Shown piece after piece: positions 44,144 through 52,118 of a DNA stretch of 64,000 nucleotides; positions within the stretch are counted from its first letter, which is position 1; every line of letters starts with the position of its first letter. The position numbers were made by a program, and so were the translations under genes. Source of the DNA: Lachnospiraceae bacterium (GTDB lineage: Bacteria > Bacillota > Clostridia > Lachnospirales > Lachnospiraceae); contig JAILFA010000009.1 in the NCBI GenBank assembly GCA_024687125.1, positions 86,737 through 150,736 on the forward strand, written 5' to 3'. The notes beneath the pieces were generated by a model. That model ran no database searches. It saw only the letters and a list, made by a program, of their open reading frames with translations, and was not told the origin of the DNA.

Positions 44144-44470
44144 ATGGCAATGCAGCTGACAAGTAAACAGAGGGCATTTCTGCGGAGCCTCGCACAGAAT
44201 ACCGGTGCCACCTTTCAGATCGGCAAAGAGGGCGTGACGCCGGAGCTGACCGCCGCGATCGATGAGACACTGAGAAAGAACGAACTGGTCAAGCTCACCG
44301 CCCTCAGGACAGTAGAAGAAGACCTGCGTACGGTCGGTGAGATGATCGCCGGGCGGACACGTTCCACACTGGTTGAAGTGATCGGCAGAAAGATCGTTCT
44401 TTACAGGCCTGATCCGGATGAGCCGAAGATCATTCTCCCAAAACCTTCCGGGAATAAGACTGATGCCTGA
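44144..44470 (+). CDS. yhbY: YhbY-family (CRM-domain) ribosome assembly RNA-binding protein
   Basis: A 108-residue protein with a CRM fold: LTSKQRAFLRSLAQNTGATF, QIGKEGVTPELTAAIDETL with the GxxG-like loop, and GRKIVLYRPDPDE. The family binds pre-50S particles. It lies three bases after obgE and overlaps nadD by 8 bases, as in many Clostridia. Confidence 0.93.
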   Translation: MAMQLTSKQRAFLRSLAQNTGATFQIGKEGVTPELTAAIDETLRKNELVKLTALRTVEEDLRTVGEMIAGRTRSTLVEVIGRKIVLYRPDPDEPKIILPKPSGNKTDA

Positions 44471-45113
44471 CCGCGAACTTCCGGAAGGCATTCATTCGGA
44501 AAAGATCGGCATCATGGGCGGCACCTTTGATCCGATCCATTTAGGACATCTGCTCCTCGCGGAAGCAGCCAGAGAAGAAGCGGGGCTTGACAGGATCCTG
44601 TTCGTTCCGACAGGCATATCCTATCTCAAAGAAGGAAGAGATGTTTCCGACCGCGAAGACCGATATCGGATGACAGCTCTCGCGATCAAAGATCATCCTT
44701 CGTTTTTTCTTTCCAGGATCGAGACTGACAGACCGGGAAAAACCTACACTGCCGACACGCTCAGGGAACTTGATGAGCAGTATCCGGGAAATACCTGGTA
44801 TCTGATCGTCGGTGCGGATTCCCTGATGATGATGGATTCCTGGATCCGTCCCGAAGAGATCTTTTCCAGGGCAAATATCCTGTGCGCCGCAAGAGGTGAT
44901 GACGATCAGATAAAACTGTCCGAGAAATGCCGTTTTCTCAGAGATCGATTCGGTGCAGAATGCCGGGTTTTATCCCTCAGCCGCTTTGATCTTTCTTCTT
45001 CGGAGATCAGGGATCGTATCCGCGGAGGAAAAAGTGTCCGATATCAGGTAAGTGACAGTGTTTTCGAATACATTAAGGAGCATCGTCTTTATCAAGAAAG
45101 GACCGTCATGTAA
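44463..45113 (+). CDS. nadD: Nicotinate-nucleotide adenylyltransferase
   Basis: A 216-residue enzyme making deamido-NAD. The nucleotidyltransferase motif GIMGGTFDPIHLGHLLLAEA carries the HxGH and the C-terminal motif DLSSSEIRDRI carries SSTxIR. The GADSLMMMDSW block is also typical. ATG 44463 overlaps the yhbY stop and is preferred over the longer frame from 44418. The stop TAATG overlaps the next start by one base. Confidence 0.95.
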   Translation: MPDRELPEGIHSEKIGIMGGTFDPIHLGHLLLAEAAREEAGLDRILFVPTGISYLKEGRDVSDREDRYRMTALAIKDHPSFFLSRIETDRPGKTYTADTLRELDEQYPGNTWYLIVGADSLMMMDSWIRPEEIFSRANILCAARGDDDQIKLSEKCRFLRDRFGAECRVLSLSRFDLSSSEIRDRIRGGKSVRYQVSDSVFEYIKEHRLYQERTVM

Positions 45114-46123
45114 TGACTTATCAGACACTCTATAAAAAACGGGATGTATGGAAAGGGATCGCCATCCTTTGGGTGATGTACTTTCACCTTCCTCATGATT
45201 TTATCTTTCAGCCCTTTTTATTGAAGCTGCAGCTCTATGGATATGCCGGTGTTGATATACTGCTGTTCGCATCCGGCATCGGATGCTATTATTCTCTGCA
45301 CAGCAGACCGGATTTTTACAGCTTTTTTAAGCGCAGGATCACAAGAATCCTTCCGGCTTACTGGATCTTTCTTGTTTTCTGGTCGATCGTGCAGATCCAC
45401 AAAAATCAGATCTCAACCCAGTCTATTCTCGGGAATTATCTCGGCATACAGTTTTTTACGGATCAGGGGATCGCTTTCAACTGGTTTATCAGCGGCATTC
45501 TGATCATGTATGTCGTGGCTCCGTATTTCTACCGCTTTATCACCGGACGCTCAAATTTTGAAAGATCACTTCTTCTGGTCGCTTTTCTTCTTGTATTTAC
45601 GATCCCATGGCTTGGCCAGGAACGGGACCTTCTTCTGGTATCCAGGATCCCGATATTCGGTCTGGGAATGTGCTTCGGGCGTCTTGGGATCGAAGAGCGA
45701 CCGTTCACAAAAATCACCGGAGCCGTAAGTCTGATCATCTGCTTTATCGGTATGGTGATACTTTATCTCGTTGATAATTACGCTTACGCACTCCTTACCG
45801 ATCTGAGTATCGGATGGACGGTATTTGTACTGATCGCTCCCGGCATCTGTTTCGCTGCATCATTTCTGCCGGATACGATCGGAAGAGTATTTGCCTTTTT
45901 CGGAAGATTATCTCTGGAGCTTTTCTTAATGCATCTTCTGATGATCGATATACGTGATCTGCTGGCTCTCCACGCGCTGATCCCAGATACACCGCTCACC
46001 TATATCGTCGCCTTGCTTATTTCGGTTCCGTTTGCGCTTTTCCTTAAGTTTCTTGCTGATTTTGCATCTTCCCGTTTGCACTTTTTGCTGAATAGAAATA
46101 TAATAGAGTCCAAAGGGGAATGA
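45113..46123 (+). CDS. Acyltransferase-3 family membrane protein
   Basis: A 336-residue polytopic protein with about ten membrane helices. KRDVWKGIAILWVMYFHLPH contains the conserved His early in acyltransferase-3 proteins, and RRITRILPAYWI the conserved RxxR..P.Y. The family acetylates surface sugars or exports fatty-acyl glycans. Inserting between nadD and yqeK, which are normally neighbours, it is an intruder in an old gene pair. Acceptor unknown. Confidence 0.87.
   Translation: MTYQTLYKKRDVWKGIAILWVMYFHLPHDFIFQPFLLKLQLYGYAGVDILLFASGIGCYYSLHSRPDFYSFFKRRITRILPAYWIFLVFWSIVQIHKNQISTQSILGNYLGIQFFTDQGIAFNWFISGILIMYVVAPYFYRFITGRSNFERSLLLVAFLLVFTIPWLGQERDLLLVSRIPIFGLGMCFGRLGIEERPFTKITGAVSLIICFIGMVILYLVDNYAYALLTDLSIGWTVFVLIAPGICFAASFLPDTIGRVFAFFGRLSLELFLMHLLMIDIRDLLALHALIPDTPLTYIVALLISVPFALFLKFLADFASSRLHFLLNRNIIESKGE
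46076..46104 (+). promoter_or_regulatory. Internal promoter for yqeK-rsfS
   Basis: TTGCAC (46076-46081), 17 bases and consensus TATAAT (46099-46104) lie within the end of the acyltransferase gene. AAAGGGG (46112-46118) then precedes the yqeK TTG start. Confidence 0.6.
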
Positions 46124-46124
46124 T

Positions 46125-46706
46125 TTGAAGGAATCAGAAACCATTTCGATAAAAAAGCTGCGACGGCAGATGGAAGAGGCGCTGAAACCGGACAGATTCG
46201 AGCATTCTCTGGGAGTTGCCTATACGGCGGCTTCTATGGCTATGCGTTTCGGCGCGGATATTGAAAAGGCACTGATCGCCGGCATGCTGCATGACTGTGC
46301 CAAAGGACTTTCACATGATGAGCAGATGAAGATCTGCGTAAAGCATGATCTGCCGGTTTCCGACTGCGAAAGACGCAATCCCAAGCTTCTGCATGCCAAA
46401 GTGGGTGCTTATCTTGCTGAAAACAAATACGGGATCACCGACCCCGAGATCCTTTCAGCGATCACCTGGCATACAACCGGACGTCCGGGTATGACACTGC
46501 TTGAAAAGATCATTTTTCTGGCGGACATCATCGAGCCTTCCCGCAGACAGTTTCCTGAGCTTAATGAGCTGCGTACCGCGATATTCGATGATCTCAATGA
46601 GGGTTTAAAACTGACTCTGAAGCACCTGATCATCTATCTGAACAGGGAGGCAGGAGAGATCGATCCGAAAACGGAAGAGACCTGCGAATACTATAATAAC
46701 CGGTAG
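46125..46706 (+). CDS. yqeK: HD-domain hydrolase YqeK (bis(5'-nucleosyl)-tetraphosphatase, symmetrical)
   Basis: A 193-residue HD protein that cleaves Ap4A. The metal residues are RFEHSLGVAYTA (His), AGMLHDCAKGL (HD) and AITWHTTGRPGM (His), then FLADIIEPSRR (Asp). TTG 46125 is preceded by AAAGGGG at six bases. The order nadD-yqeK-rsfS is conserved apart from the acyltransferase inserted upstream. Confidence 0.93.
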   Translation: MKESETISIKKLRRQMEEALKPDRFEHSLGVAYTAASMAMRFGADIEKALIAGMLHDCAKGLSHDEQMKICVKHDLPVSDCERRNPKLLHAKVGAYLAENKYGITDPEILSAITWHTTGRPGMTLLEKIIFLADIIEPSRRQFPELNELRTAIFDDLNEGLKLTLKHLIIYLNREAGEIDPKTEETCEYYNNR

Positions 46707-46720
46707 AAGAGGAGTAAAGC

Positions 46721-47077
46721 ATGGAAAAAAGAGAAATCGAAGAAAGCCGCAGGATGGCAGAACTGGCAGTGGAAGCACTTTCCGCCAAAAAAGCCGAGGA
46801 TATCCGTGTGCTCGACATCTCCGAGATCTCTACGCTTGGTGACTATTTTATCATCGCAAGCGGCTCTTCACGTCCGCAGCTCTCAGCCATGCGCGACAGT
46901 GTCGAAGAAAAACTCACAAAGGCCGGATATCAGGTAAGGGCGATCGAAGGGGGCGATGACGCCAGATGGATCCTGATGGATTTCGGCGATATCGTTGTTC
47001 ATATTTTCGACAAGGAAAACCGTCTGTTTTATGATCTGGAACGGATCTGGAGAGACGGAAAAGAAGTGGATTTCTGA
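46721..47077 (+). CDS. rsfS: Ribosome silencing factor RsfS
   Basis: A 118-residue protein that binds L14 and blocks subunit joining in slow growth. Family blocks: ISTLGDYFIIASGSSRPQLSAM, EGGDDARWILMDFGDIVVHIF and YDLERIW. Strong AGAGGAG before ATG 46721. It follows yqeK by 14 bases. Confidence 0.96.
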   Translation: MEKREIEESRRMAELAVEALSAKKAEDIRVLDISEISTLGDYFIIASGSSRPQLSAMRDSVEEKLTKAGYQVRAIEGGDDARWILMDFGDIVVHIFDKENRLFYDLERIWRDGKEVDF

Positions 47078-47094
47078 GACAAAGATGAGACAGC

Positions 47095-49044
47095 ATGAAG
47101 ATCCTGTTTTTTAACTATTGTTCCATACCGATCCTTCTGATCATCCTGTTCACCACCTTTATCCGCAAAGCGACAAAAGGGCCGGTGAATCGGAGATTCA
47201 TTGCGCTTACGATCATCACGCTGCTCAATACAGTGATCGATATCGGCGCCAGCGACTATGAGCGGATGCTCCCTCTGACGCAGACGCAGGTTTACATCGT
47301 AACATTTTTCAACTATCTGTATTTCCTGTTCCGGGCTTTGGAGCCTCTGATCTATCTTTACATCCTGTTTTTGCTGACCCGGAGTATCTTCTTTTTCCGT
47401 TCCGCTCTCGCAAGATTCCTGATCAATCTTCCCTACATATACATTGTGATCGCTCTTGTGACAAATCCGCTTCATCATCTGATCTTTGCGATAAGTCCCA
47501 CGTCAGGTTATGAACGGGGACCGCTGATCCTTTCTTTTTACGCCGTCGGTCTCTTTTACATACTGTTCGGATGCAGCTATATGATCATGCGGTTCAGAGT
47601 CTTTCAGATCGACAAATGGATCGCACTGGTAGCACTTTATGTTCTGTCGATTATCGCGGTCCTCATCCAGTTCCTGGACGGAAGGATCCTGATCGAGATG
47701 TTCGCGACCTCGATCTCACTCCTTTTGATCGCGCTGCTTGTCCTCAGGCCCGAGGAGATCACGGACCCTTATGTAGGCCTTCCGAGCTGGATTGCTTATC
47801 AGAATGAGCTGAAAAAGATCACGCTTCAGCACAGTCCAGTTCATATCCTGATCATGCGCTACCTTAATGCGGATCAGGTGCGCGCCTATCTCGGAGAAGG
47901 GGAGTACAACCGCTATATTTCACATATCGGACGCGTTTTTGAAGAATACTGTCAGGAAAAAAGCCTGTATTTTGACCTGTATTATGAAGCGCCCGGTACA
48001 CTTTACTGGCTTTTGGATGATCGTATCTCAGACTACAACATCGATCAGGAACTCGGCTCGCTGGAAAAGCGGATCGATGTCGCGACCAGGGAATTCCAGA
48101 CTGGCGGGATCAAACTGGATACCAAGGTATGCGTGATCGGTTACCCGATGGATCTTGATAACATGAACGATATCATCCATATGGGACACGAATTCCCGGC
48201 TCTGATTCCTGCCGACAGGCGTTTCGTGACCGCGTCCGATATTATCGGATCAAAGCAGTATGAGCTTGGCACAAACATTACCTCCATTCTGAACAGAGCG
48301 ATCACCAGTCACGCCTTTACGATGTGTTATCAGCCGATCTTTTCCCTGCGTGACCGCAAATTCCGTTCCGCTGAAGCGCTGATCCGTCTCAGAGATGACA
48401 GTTACGGATATGTGTCACCTTCCTTCTTTATCCCGGCAGCGGAGAGCAGGGGCCTGATCATTCCGATCGGAGATTATGTTCTTGATTCGATCTTCCACTT
48501 CATCTCCGAAAACGATCTTTTCAGTATGGGACTGCAGTATATCGAGATCAATCTGTCTGTCGCACAGTGCCTGCAGATCGATCTTCCGGAAAAGATCTTT
48601 ACGCTGCAGACAAAATACGGTGTACATCCGGAAGAGATCAATTTTGAGATCACAGAGACAACATACCGGTCGATCGGCGGAATAGCAGAGGAGAACATCC
48701 GCCGTCTTGTTGAAATGGGCTACAAATTTTCACTGGATGATTACGGGACCGGGTACTCAAATATCAATCGTCTGGTCAACCTGCCTCTTTCCATCATCAA
48801 GATCGATAAGACATTGGTCGATGCTCTGAATACACGTGACGGATCAGCTATTGTACGCGGAACGATCTCCATGATGAAGGATATCCGCAAGCGCGTGATC
48901 GCAGAGGGCGTTGAAACGGAGGAGCAGCTGAATTCCCTGATGGCAATGGGATGCGATTATATTCAGGGATTCTATTTTTCCAAACCGCTGCCGCAGGATG
49001 AATTCCTGACATTTATGAAAGAATCGGAACAGTTTACCATTTAA
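47095..49044 (+). CDS. Membrane c-di-GMP phosphodiesterase (7TM-degenerate GGDEF-EAL)
   Basis: A 649-residue protein. Seven membrane helices fill residues about 5-215. A GGDEF-like fold (about 225-390) lacks the GGDEF signature. The EAL domain (about 400-649) is complete: AEALIRL, EINLSVAQ, FEITETT, FSLDDYGTGYSN, IKIDK, IAEGVETEEQ and QGFYFSKP. All metal and catalytic residues are present, so it should hydrolyse c-di-GMP. It is the likely opponent of the REC-GGDEF cyclase at 5943, though 40 kb away. It lies 17 bases after rsfS. Confidence 0.92.
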   Translation: MKILFFNYCSIPILLIILFTTFIRKATKGPVNRRFIALTIITLLNTVIDIGASDYERMLPLTQTQVYIVTFFNYLYFLFRALEPLIYLYILFLLTRSIFFFRSALARFLINLPYIYIVIALVTNPLHHLIFAISPTSGYERGPLILSFYAVGLFYILFGCSYMIMRFRVFQIDKWIALVALYVLSIIAVLIQFLDGRILIEMFATSISLLLIALLVLRPEEITDPYVGLPSWIAYQNELKKITLQHSPVHILIMRYLNADQVRAYLGEGEYNRYISHIGRVFEEYCQEKSLYFDLYYEAPGTLYWLLDDRISDYNIDQELGSLEKRIDVATREFQTGGIKLDTKVCVIGYPMDLDNMNDIIHMGHEFPALIPADRRFVTASDIIGSKQYELGTNITSILNRAITSHAFTMCYQPIFSLRDRKFRSAEALIRLRDDSYGYVSPSFFIPAAESRGLIIPIGDYVLDSIFHFISENDLFSMGLQYIEINLSVAQCLQIDLPEKIFTLQTKYGVHPEEINFEITETTYRSIGGIAEENIRRLVEMGYKFSLDDYGTGYSNINRLVNLPLSIIKIDKTLVDALNTRDGSAIVRGTISMMKDIRKRVIAEGVETEEQLNSLMAMGCDYIQGFYFSKPLPQDEFLTFMKESEQFTI

Positions 49045-49071
49045 CTGTGTATCCATATAAGGAGGTGCTTT

Positions 49072-49731
49072 ATGGAAACGATCCTTACGATCGGAAGACA
49101 GTTCGGATCCGGCGGAAGAGAGATCGGTCAGATCCTGGCCGAGCATTACGGGATCCGCTGCTATGATAAGGAGCTTCTTTCCCGGGCCGCCAAAGAGTCC
49201 GGATTCTGTCAGGAGATGATCCAGACACACGACGAGCGTCCGACAAATTCCTTTCTTTATAATCTTGTTATGGACACCTATTCGTTTGGTTATAATTCAT
49301 CAAGTTTTGTGGATATGCCGATCAGCCAGAAGGTATTTCTTGCGCAATTTGATACGATCAAAAAGATCGCGTCCGAGGGACCCTGTATCATCGTAGGAAG
49401 ATGCGCTGATTACGCGCTCCAGGACCGGTCGAATGTCCTGAACCTCTTTATCCACGCGGATCTTGAGGATCGCATCGAACGCGTGATGACCAGATTTCCC
49501 GATCTGAAATCCACAGATAAAGCAAGGGATCTGATCGCCAAAAAAGACAAACAGCGACGCAGCTATTATAATTATTATACCTCTAAAAAATGGGGACGAT
49601 CCGAAAGCTATGATCTGTCATTGAATTCCGCGATACTTGGTATTGAAGGTACCGTCAAAATGATCGAAGATTTTGTCGGTGCGTTCGAGAAAAGCGGCGG
49701 AAAACGGCATATCCTGGCGGATCTTGACTGA
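49072..49731 (+). CDS. Cytidylate-kinase-like family protein
   Basis: A 219-residue P-loop kinase-fold protein of the cytidylate-kinase-2 type. It opens ILTIGRQFGSGGREIGQILA and continues YDKELLSRAAKESG; then IASEGPCIIVGRCADYAL and the lid YYNYYTSKKWG. The first loop (GRQFGSGG) differs from the standard Cmk GPAGSGKS. The substrate of this family is uncertain. AAGGAGGTG precedes ATG 49072. The promoter for the recombinase lies in its last codons. Confidence 0.88.
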   Translation: METILTIGRQFGSGGREIGQILAEHYGIRCYDKELLSRAAKESGFCQEMIQTHDERPTNSFLYNLVMDTYSFGYNSSSFVDMPISQKVFLAQFDTIKKIASEGPCIIVGRCADYALQDRSNVLNLFIHADLEDRIERVMTRFPDLKSTDKARDLIAKKDKQRRSYYNYYTSKKWGRSESYDLSLNSAILGIEGTVKMIEDFVGAFEKSGGKRHILADLD

Positions 49732-49752
49732 ACGGGGTACCGGTGATATAAT
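49724..49752 (+). promoter_or_regulatory. Sigma-A promoter of the tyrosine recombinase gene
   Basis: TTGACT (49724-49729), 17 bases and consensus TATAAT (49747-49752). The expected start is near 49759, inside the left arm of the inverted repeat. Confidence 0.75.
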
Positions 49753-49755
49753 TGC

Positions 49756-49789
49756 AACTATTCGCAAAACACAGGTTTAACGAATAGTT
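49756..49789. repeat. 9-base inverted repeat in the recombinase leader
   Basis: AACTATTCG and CGAATAGTT are perfect inverted copies separated by 16 bases. The pair covers the transcription start region and ends before AAGGAAAA, the ribosome site of the recombinase. It may be an operator, an mRNA hairpin, or a recombinase binding site. Confidence 0.6.
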
Positions 49790-49806
49790 AATAAGGAAAA
49801 ACCGCT

Positions 49807-50874
49807 ATGCAAAGAAACCAGTCCTCCGTCGACCTTTCATATCATGAGGAACAGGATAAGAAAAACACGCTGAAAATGCGTGAAGTTCTTGCAACGCTTC
49901 CTGGATTCTGCAGACAATACTTTCGTGGGATCGCCGACGTATCCTCGGCACGGACACGTCTCGGATACGCTTATGATCTGAGAACCTTTTTCATTTTTAT
50001 CCATGAAAACAATACAGCGCTTTCCGATGTTCAGATCACCGATTATCCGCTCGATATCCTCGACCGGATCACCCGTGAAGACATTGAAGAATATGTCGAA
50101 TATATAACGCTGTATTCAAAGGAGGACAAGGAATTCTCCAACGATGAGCACGGCAAGGCGCGCAAATTGTCGGCGCTGCGGTCCATGTATCTGTATTTTT
50201 ACCGCGCTGAGCTCATTAAGACCAATCCGGCGTCACTCGTCAATATGCCCAAAATGCACGAAAAAGCGATCATCCGCCTGGAACCCGATGAAGTCGCCAG
50301 AATGCTCGATGAGGTTGAGGATGGCGGAAAACTCACCAAATCGCAGATGAAATACCATCATATCACCAAATCCCGCGATGTTGCCATGATCACGCTGCTT
50401 TTAGGGACCGGGATCCGTGTCTCGGAATGTGTTGGCCTGGATCTCACGGATATTGATTTCAATACGAACGGTCTCAAGATCCATCGCAAAGGCGGCTATG
50501 AGACGCTTGTCTATTTTGGCAGCGAGGTTGAACAGGCTCTGCGCGAATATCTGACGACACGCAGCGAGATCATCCCTGTGACCGGCCACGAAAACGCGCT
50601 GTTCCTGTCAATGCAGAAACGCCGGATCAGTGTCCGCGCCGTAGAAAACCTTGTGAAAAAGTACGCACAGACCGTCACGACACTGAAGCATATTACGCCG
50701 CACAAGCTGCGAAGCACTTTTGGTACGAATCTGTACAGGGAAACCGGCGACATCTATCTGGTGGCGGATGTTCTGGGTCACAAGGATGTTAATACGACCC
50801 GCCGTCATTATGCAGCGATCGACGACGAAAACCGCAGAAAAGCCGCAAACAAGGTGCATCTGCGCGATGCCTGA
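49807..50874 (+). CDS. Xer-type tyrosine recombinase
   Basis: A 355-residue recombinase. The N-terminal SAM-like DNA-binding domain spans about 25-150. The catalytic domain has Arg 204 (GTGIRVSE), a Lys in HRKGGYETLVYF, HKLRSTFG, GHKDVNTTRRHYA and Tyr 335. All six catalytic residues are present. The length exceeds XerC/XerD (about 300) because of an N-terminal extension of about 40 residues. Next to lexA in many Clostridia, it is probably the chromosome-dimer resolvase, acting at a dif site, but phage or element integrase origin cannot be excluded. No element ends are seen. Confidence 0.9.
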   Translation: MQRNQSSVDLSYHEEQDKKNTLKMREVLATLPGFCRQYFRGIADVSSARTRLGYAYDLRTFFIFIHENNTALSDVQITDYPLDILDRITREDIEEYVEYITLYSKEDKEFSNDEHGKARKLSALRSMYLYFYRAELIKTNPASLVNMPKMHEKAIIRLEPDEVARMLDEVEDGGKLTKSQMKYHHITKSRDVAMITLLLGTGIRVSECVGLDLTDIDFNTNGLKIHRKGGYETLVYFGSEVEQALREYLTTRSEIIPVTGHENALFLSMQKRRISVRAVENLVKKYAQTVTTLKHITPHKLRSTFGTNLYRETGDIYLVADVLGHKDVNTTRRHYAAIDDENRRKAANKVHLRDA

Positions 50875-50880
50875 TAAAGA

Positions 50881-51273
50881 TCAGCCGTTAAATTCCGTGC
50901 TGTAATAAGGAATGATCAGGCTGGTGCCCGCAAGCGGCTGTTCCCCCGCGGAAAGATGATTGATGAACCTGATCTCGGCACAGTATTCACACGCGTCATC
51001 GATCAGCCCCCTCTCTCCTGCTGTCAGAAAATGCTCCGCTGCGTTCTCGACCGTATCTCCGGGAAGAATGATCTCACTGCGATAGTATTTGAAGATCTCG
51101 GGTCTGTCCGCTTCGTGCGCATCCGAAAGCATCCCATTGAGTGTGAATATCATAAGGAACAGGGTTGCCGTCATGATATATCCGGCGATAAGCATGCGTC
51201 TCCTGAGCTGACGCTGTCTGCGAATGCGGTTTCTGATCACGCGCGTCTCGCTGATGCTGTACTGTCTGTTCAT
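50881..51273 (-). CDS. yneA: YneA-like SOS cell-division inhibitor (TM + LysM-like)
   Basis: A 130-residue protein with a basic N-terminus (VIRNRIRRQRQLRRR), one membrane helix (about 27-45) and an extracellular LysM-like module (IILPGDTVENAAEHFL ... GTSLIIP). This matches YneA, which in Bacillus blocks division during the SOS response. ATG 51273 has GGAGGAGGA upstream, better than ATG 51309. It is divergent from lexA, as in Bacillus, and its promoter carries a LexA box in the spacer. Its stop is six bases from the convergent recombinase stop. Confidence 0.85.
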   Translation of the reverse strand: MNRQYSISETRVIRNRIRRQRQLRRRMLIAGYIMTATLFLMIFTLNGMLSDAHEADRPEIFKYYRSEIILPGDTVENAAEHFLTAGERGLIDDACEYCAEIRFINHLSAGEQPLAGTSLIIPYYSTEFNG

Positions 51274-51323
51274 CCTGTTCCTCCTCCGGCAATGCCGGTA
51301 TCTGTACATTGTCTAAACGGTTC

Positions 51324-51335
51324 GAACATCCGTTC
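51324..51335. promoter_or_regulatory. LexA box 1
   Basis: GAACATCCGTTC fits the Gram-positive SOS box GAAC-N4-GTTC. It lies just downstream of the yneA -10 box, over the early transcribed region. Confidence 0.85.
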
Positions 51336-51342
51336 TGATCAA

Positions 51343-51371
51343 AGTATATCGAACGCCTGTTCGTTTGTCAA
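51343..51371 (-). promoter_or_regulatory. Sigma-A promoter of yneA
   Basis: Reverse-strand TTGACA (51371-51366), 17 bases and TATACT (51348-51343). LexA box 2 fills the spacer, so repressor binding would block polymerase. Confidence 0.85.
51351..51362. promoter_or_regulatory. LexA box 2
   Basis: GAACGCCTGTTC, flanked by C and G as CGAACGCCTGTTCG, is a near-ideal SOS box between the -35 and -10 boxes of yneA. Confidence 0.9.
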
Positions 51372-51379
51372 GCAAAATC

Positions 51380-51391
51380 GAACATATTTTC
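51380..51391. promoter_or_regulatory. Imperfect LexA box 3
   Basis: GAACATATTTTC has the left half GAAC and a weak right half. It lies on the lexA side of the region and overlaps the 23-base palindrome at 51381-51403. Confidence 0.45.
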
Positions 51392-51403
51392 TGAAAATAT
51401 GTT
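51381..51403. repeat. 23-base perfect palindrome upstream of lexA
   Basis: AACATATTTTC and GAAAATATGTT are exact inverted copies around one T. A T-rich run follows. It may be an operator; as RNA it could form a short hairpin. Confidence 0.7.
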
Positions 51404-51431
51404 TGCTTTTTTTAAAAAGGCATGATACACT
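51403..51431 (+). promoter_or_regulatory. Candidate lexA promoter
   Basis: TTGCTT (51403-51408), 17 bases and TACACT (51426-51431). It is a weak match but the best I find; GAGGAGGAACAG before ATG 51489 supports a leader of about 50 bases. Confidence 0.4.
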
Positions 51432-51488
51432 TGATCTGTAATGGTGTTTGTTTCATGAACGGCAAACCATACGAGGAGGAACAGCCAT

Positions 51489-52118
51489 ATGGGTAACGGA
51501 CGAATCACCAGGAAACAGGAAGAGATCCTGACATATATCAAGGATGAGATCCTTAAGCGCGGATATCCGCCGGCTGTCCGTGAGATCTGCGACGCAGTAC
51601 ACCTGAAATCCACATCCAGCGTACACTCTCATCTGGAGACCCTGGAAAAGAACGGGTATATCCGCCGCGATCCCACCAAGCCGCGTGCGATAGAGATCTG
51701 CGACGACAGCTTCCAGATGGTCCGTACCGAAATGACCAGCATCCCCGTCATCGGTCAGGTCGCGGCCGGTCAGCCGATCCTCGCCGAGGAAAATATCGAA
51801 AGCTATGTTCCTCTCCCGGCATCCTTTGTGCCGAGAGGCGATTCCTTCATCTTAAATGTCAAGGGAGAATCCATGATCAATGCAGGGATCTTCGACGGTG
51901 ACAAAGTCCTGGTTCACGCGTGCAATACCGCGGATAACGGCGATCAGGTCGTGGCGCTCATTGATGATTCCGCCACAGTCAAGACATTCTATAAAGAACA
52001 GGGACATATCCGGCTGCAGCCGGAAAATGACAGTATGGATCCGATCATTGTAGATGACTGCGCGATCCTCGGCAAGGTCTTCGGCGTACTCAGGCTGTAC
52101 GGCAGATCCAGGCTGTAA
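51489..52118 (+). CDS. lexA: SOS repressor LexA
   Basis: A 209-residue repressor and autoprotease. The winged helix (1-68) has [20 protein letters not shown]. The cleavage site is Ala 93-Gly 94 in GQVAAGQP. The catalytic pair is Ser 128 ([14 protein letters not shown]) and Lys 165 (SATVKTFYK). GAGGAGG precedes the ATG. SOS boxes fill the divergent region shared with yneA. Its stop codon directly touches the stop of the convergent rluD-type gene. Confidence 0.97.
   Translation: MGNGRITRKQEEILTYIKDEILKRGYPPAVREICDAVHLKSTSSVHSHLETLEKNGYIRRDPTKPRAIEICDDSFQMVRTEMTSIPVIGQVAAGQPILAEENIESYVPLPASFVPRGDSFILNVKGESMINAGIFDGDKVLVHACNTADNGDQVVALIDDSATVKTFYKEQGHIRLQPENDSMDPIIVDDCAILGKVFGVLRLYGRSRL

Noticed and set aside
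49740..51310. The Xer-type recombinase region as an integrated mobile element
   Set aside because: No attachment-site repeats, cargo or phage genes; recombinase next to lexA is a normal chromosomal arrangement in Clostridia.
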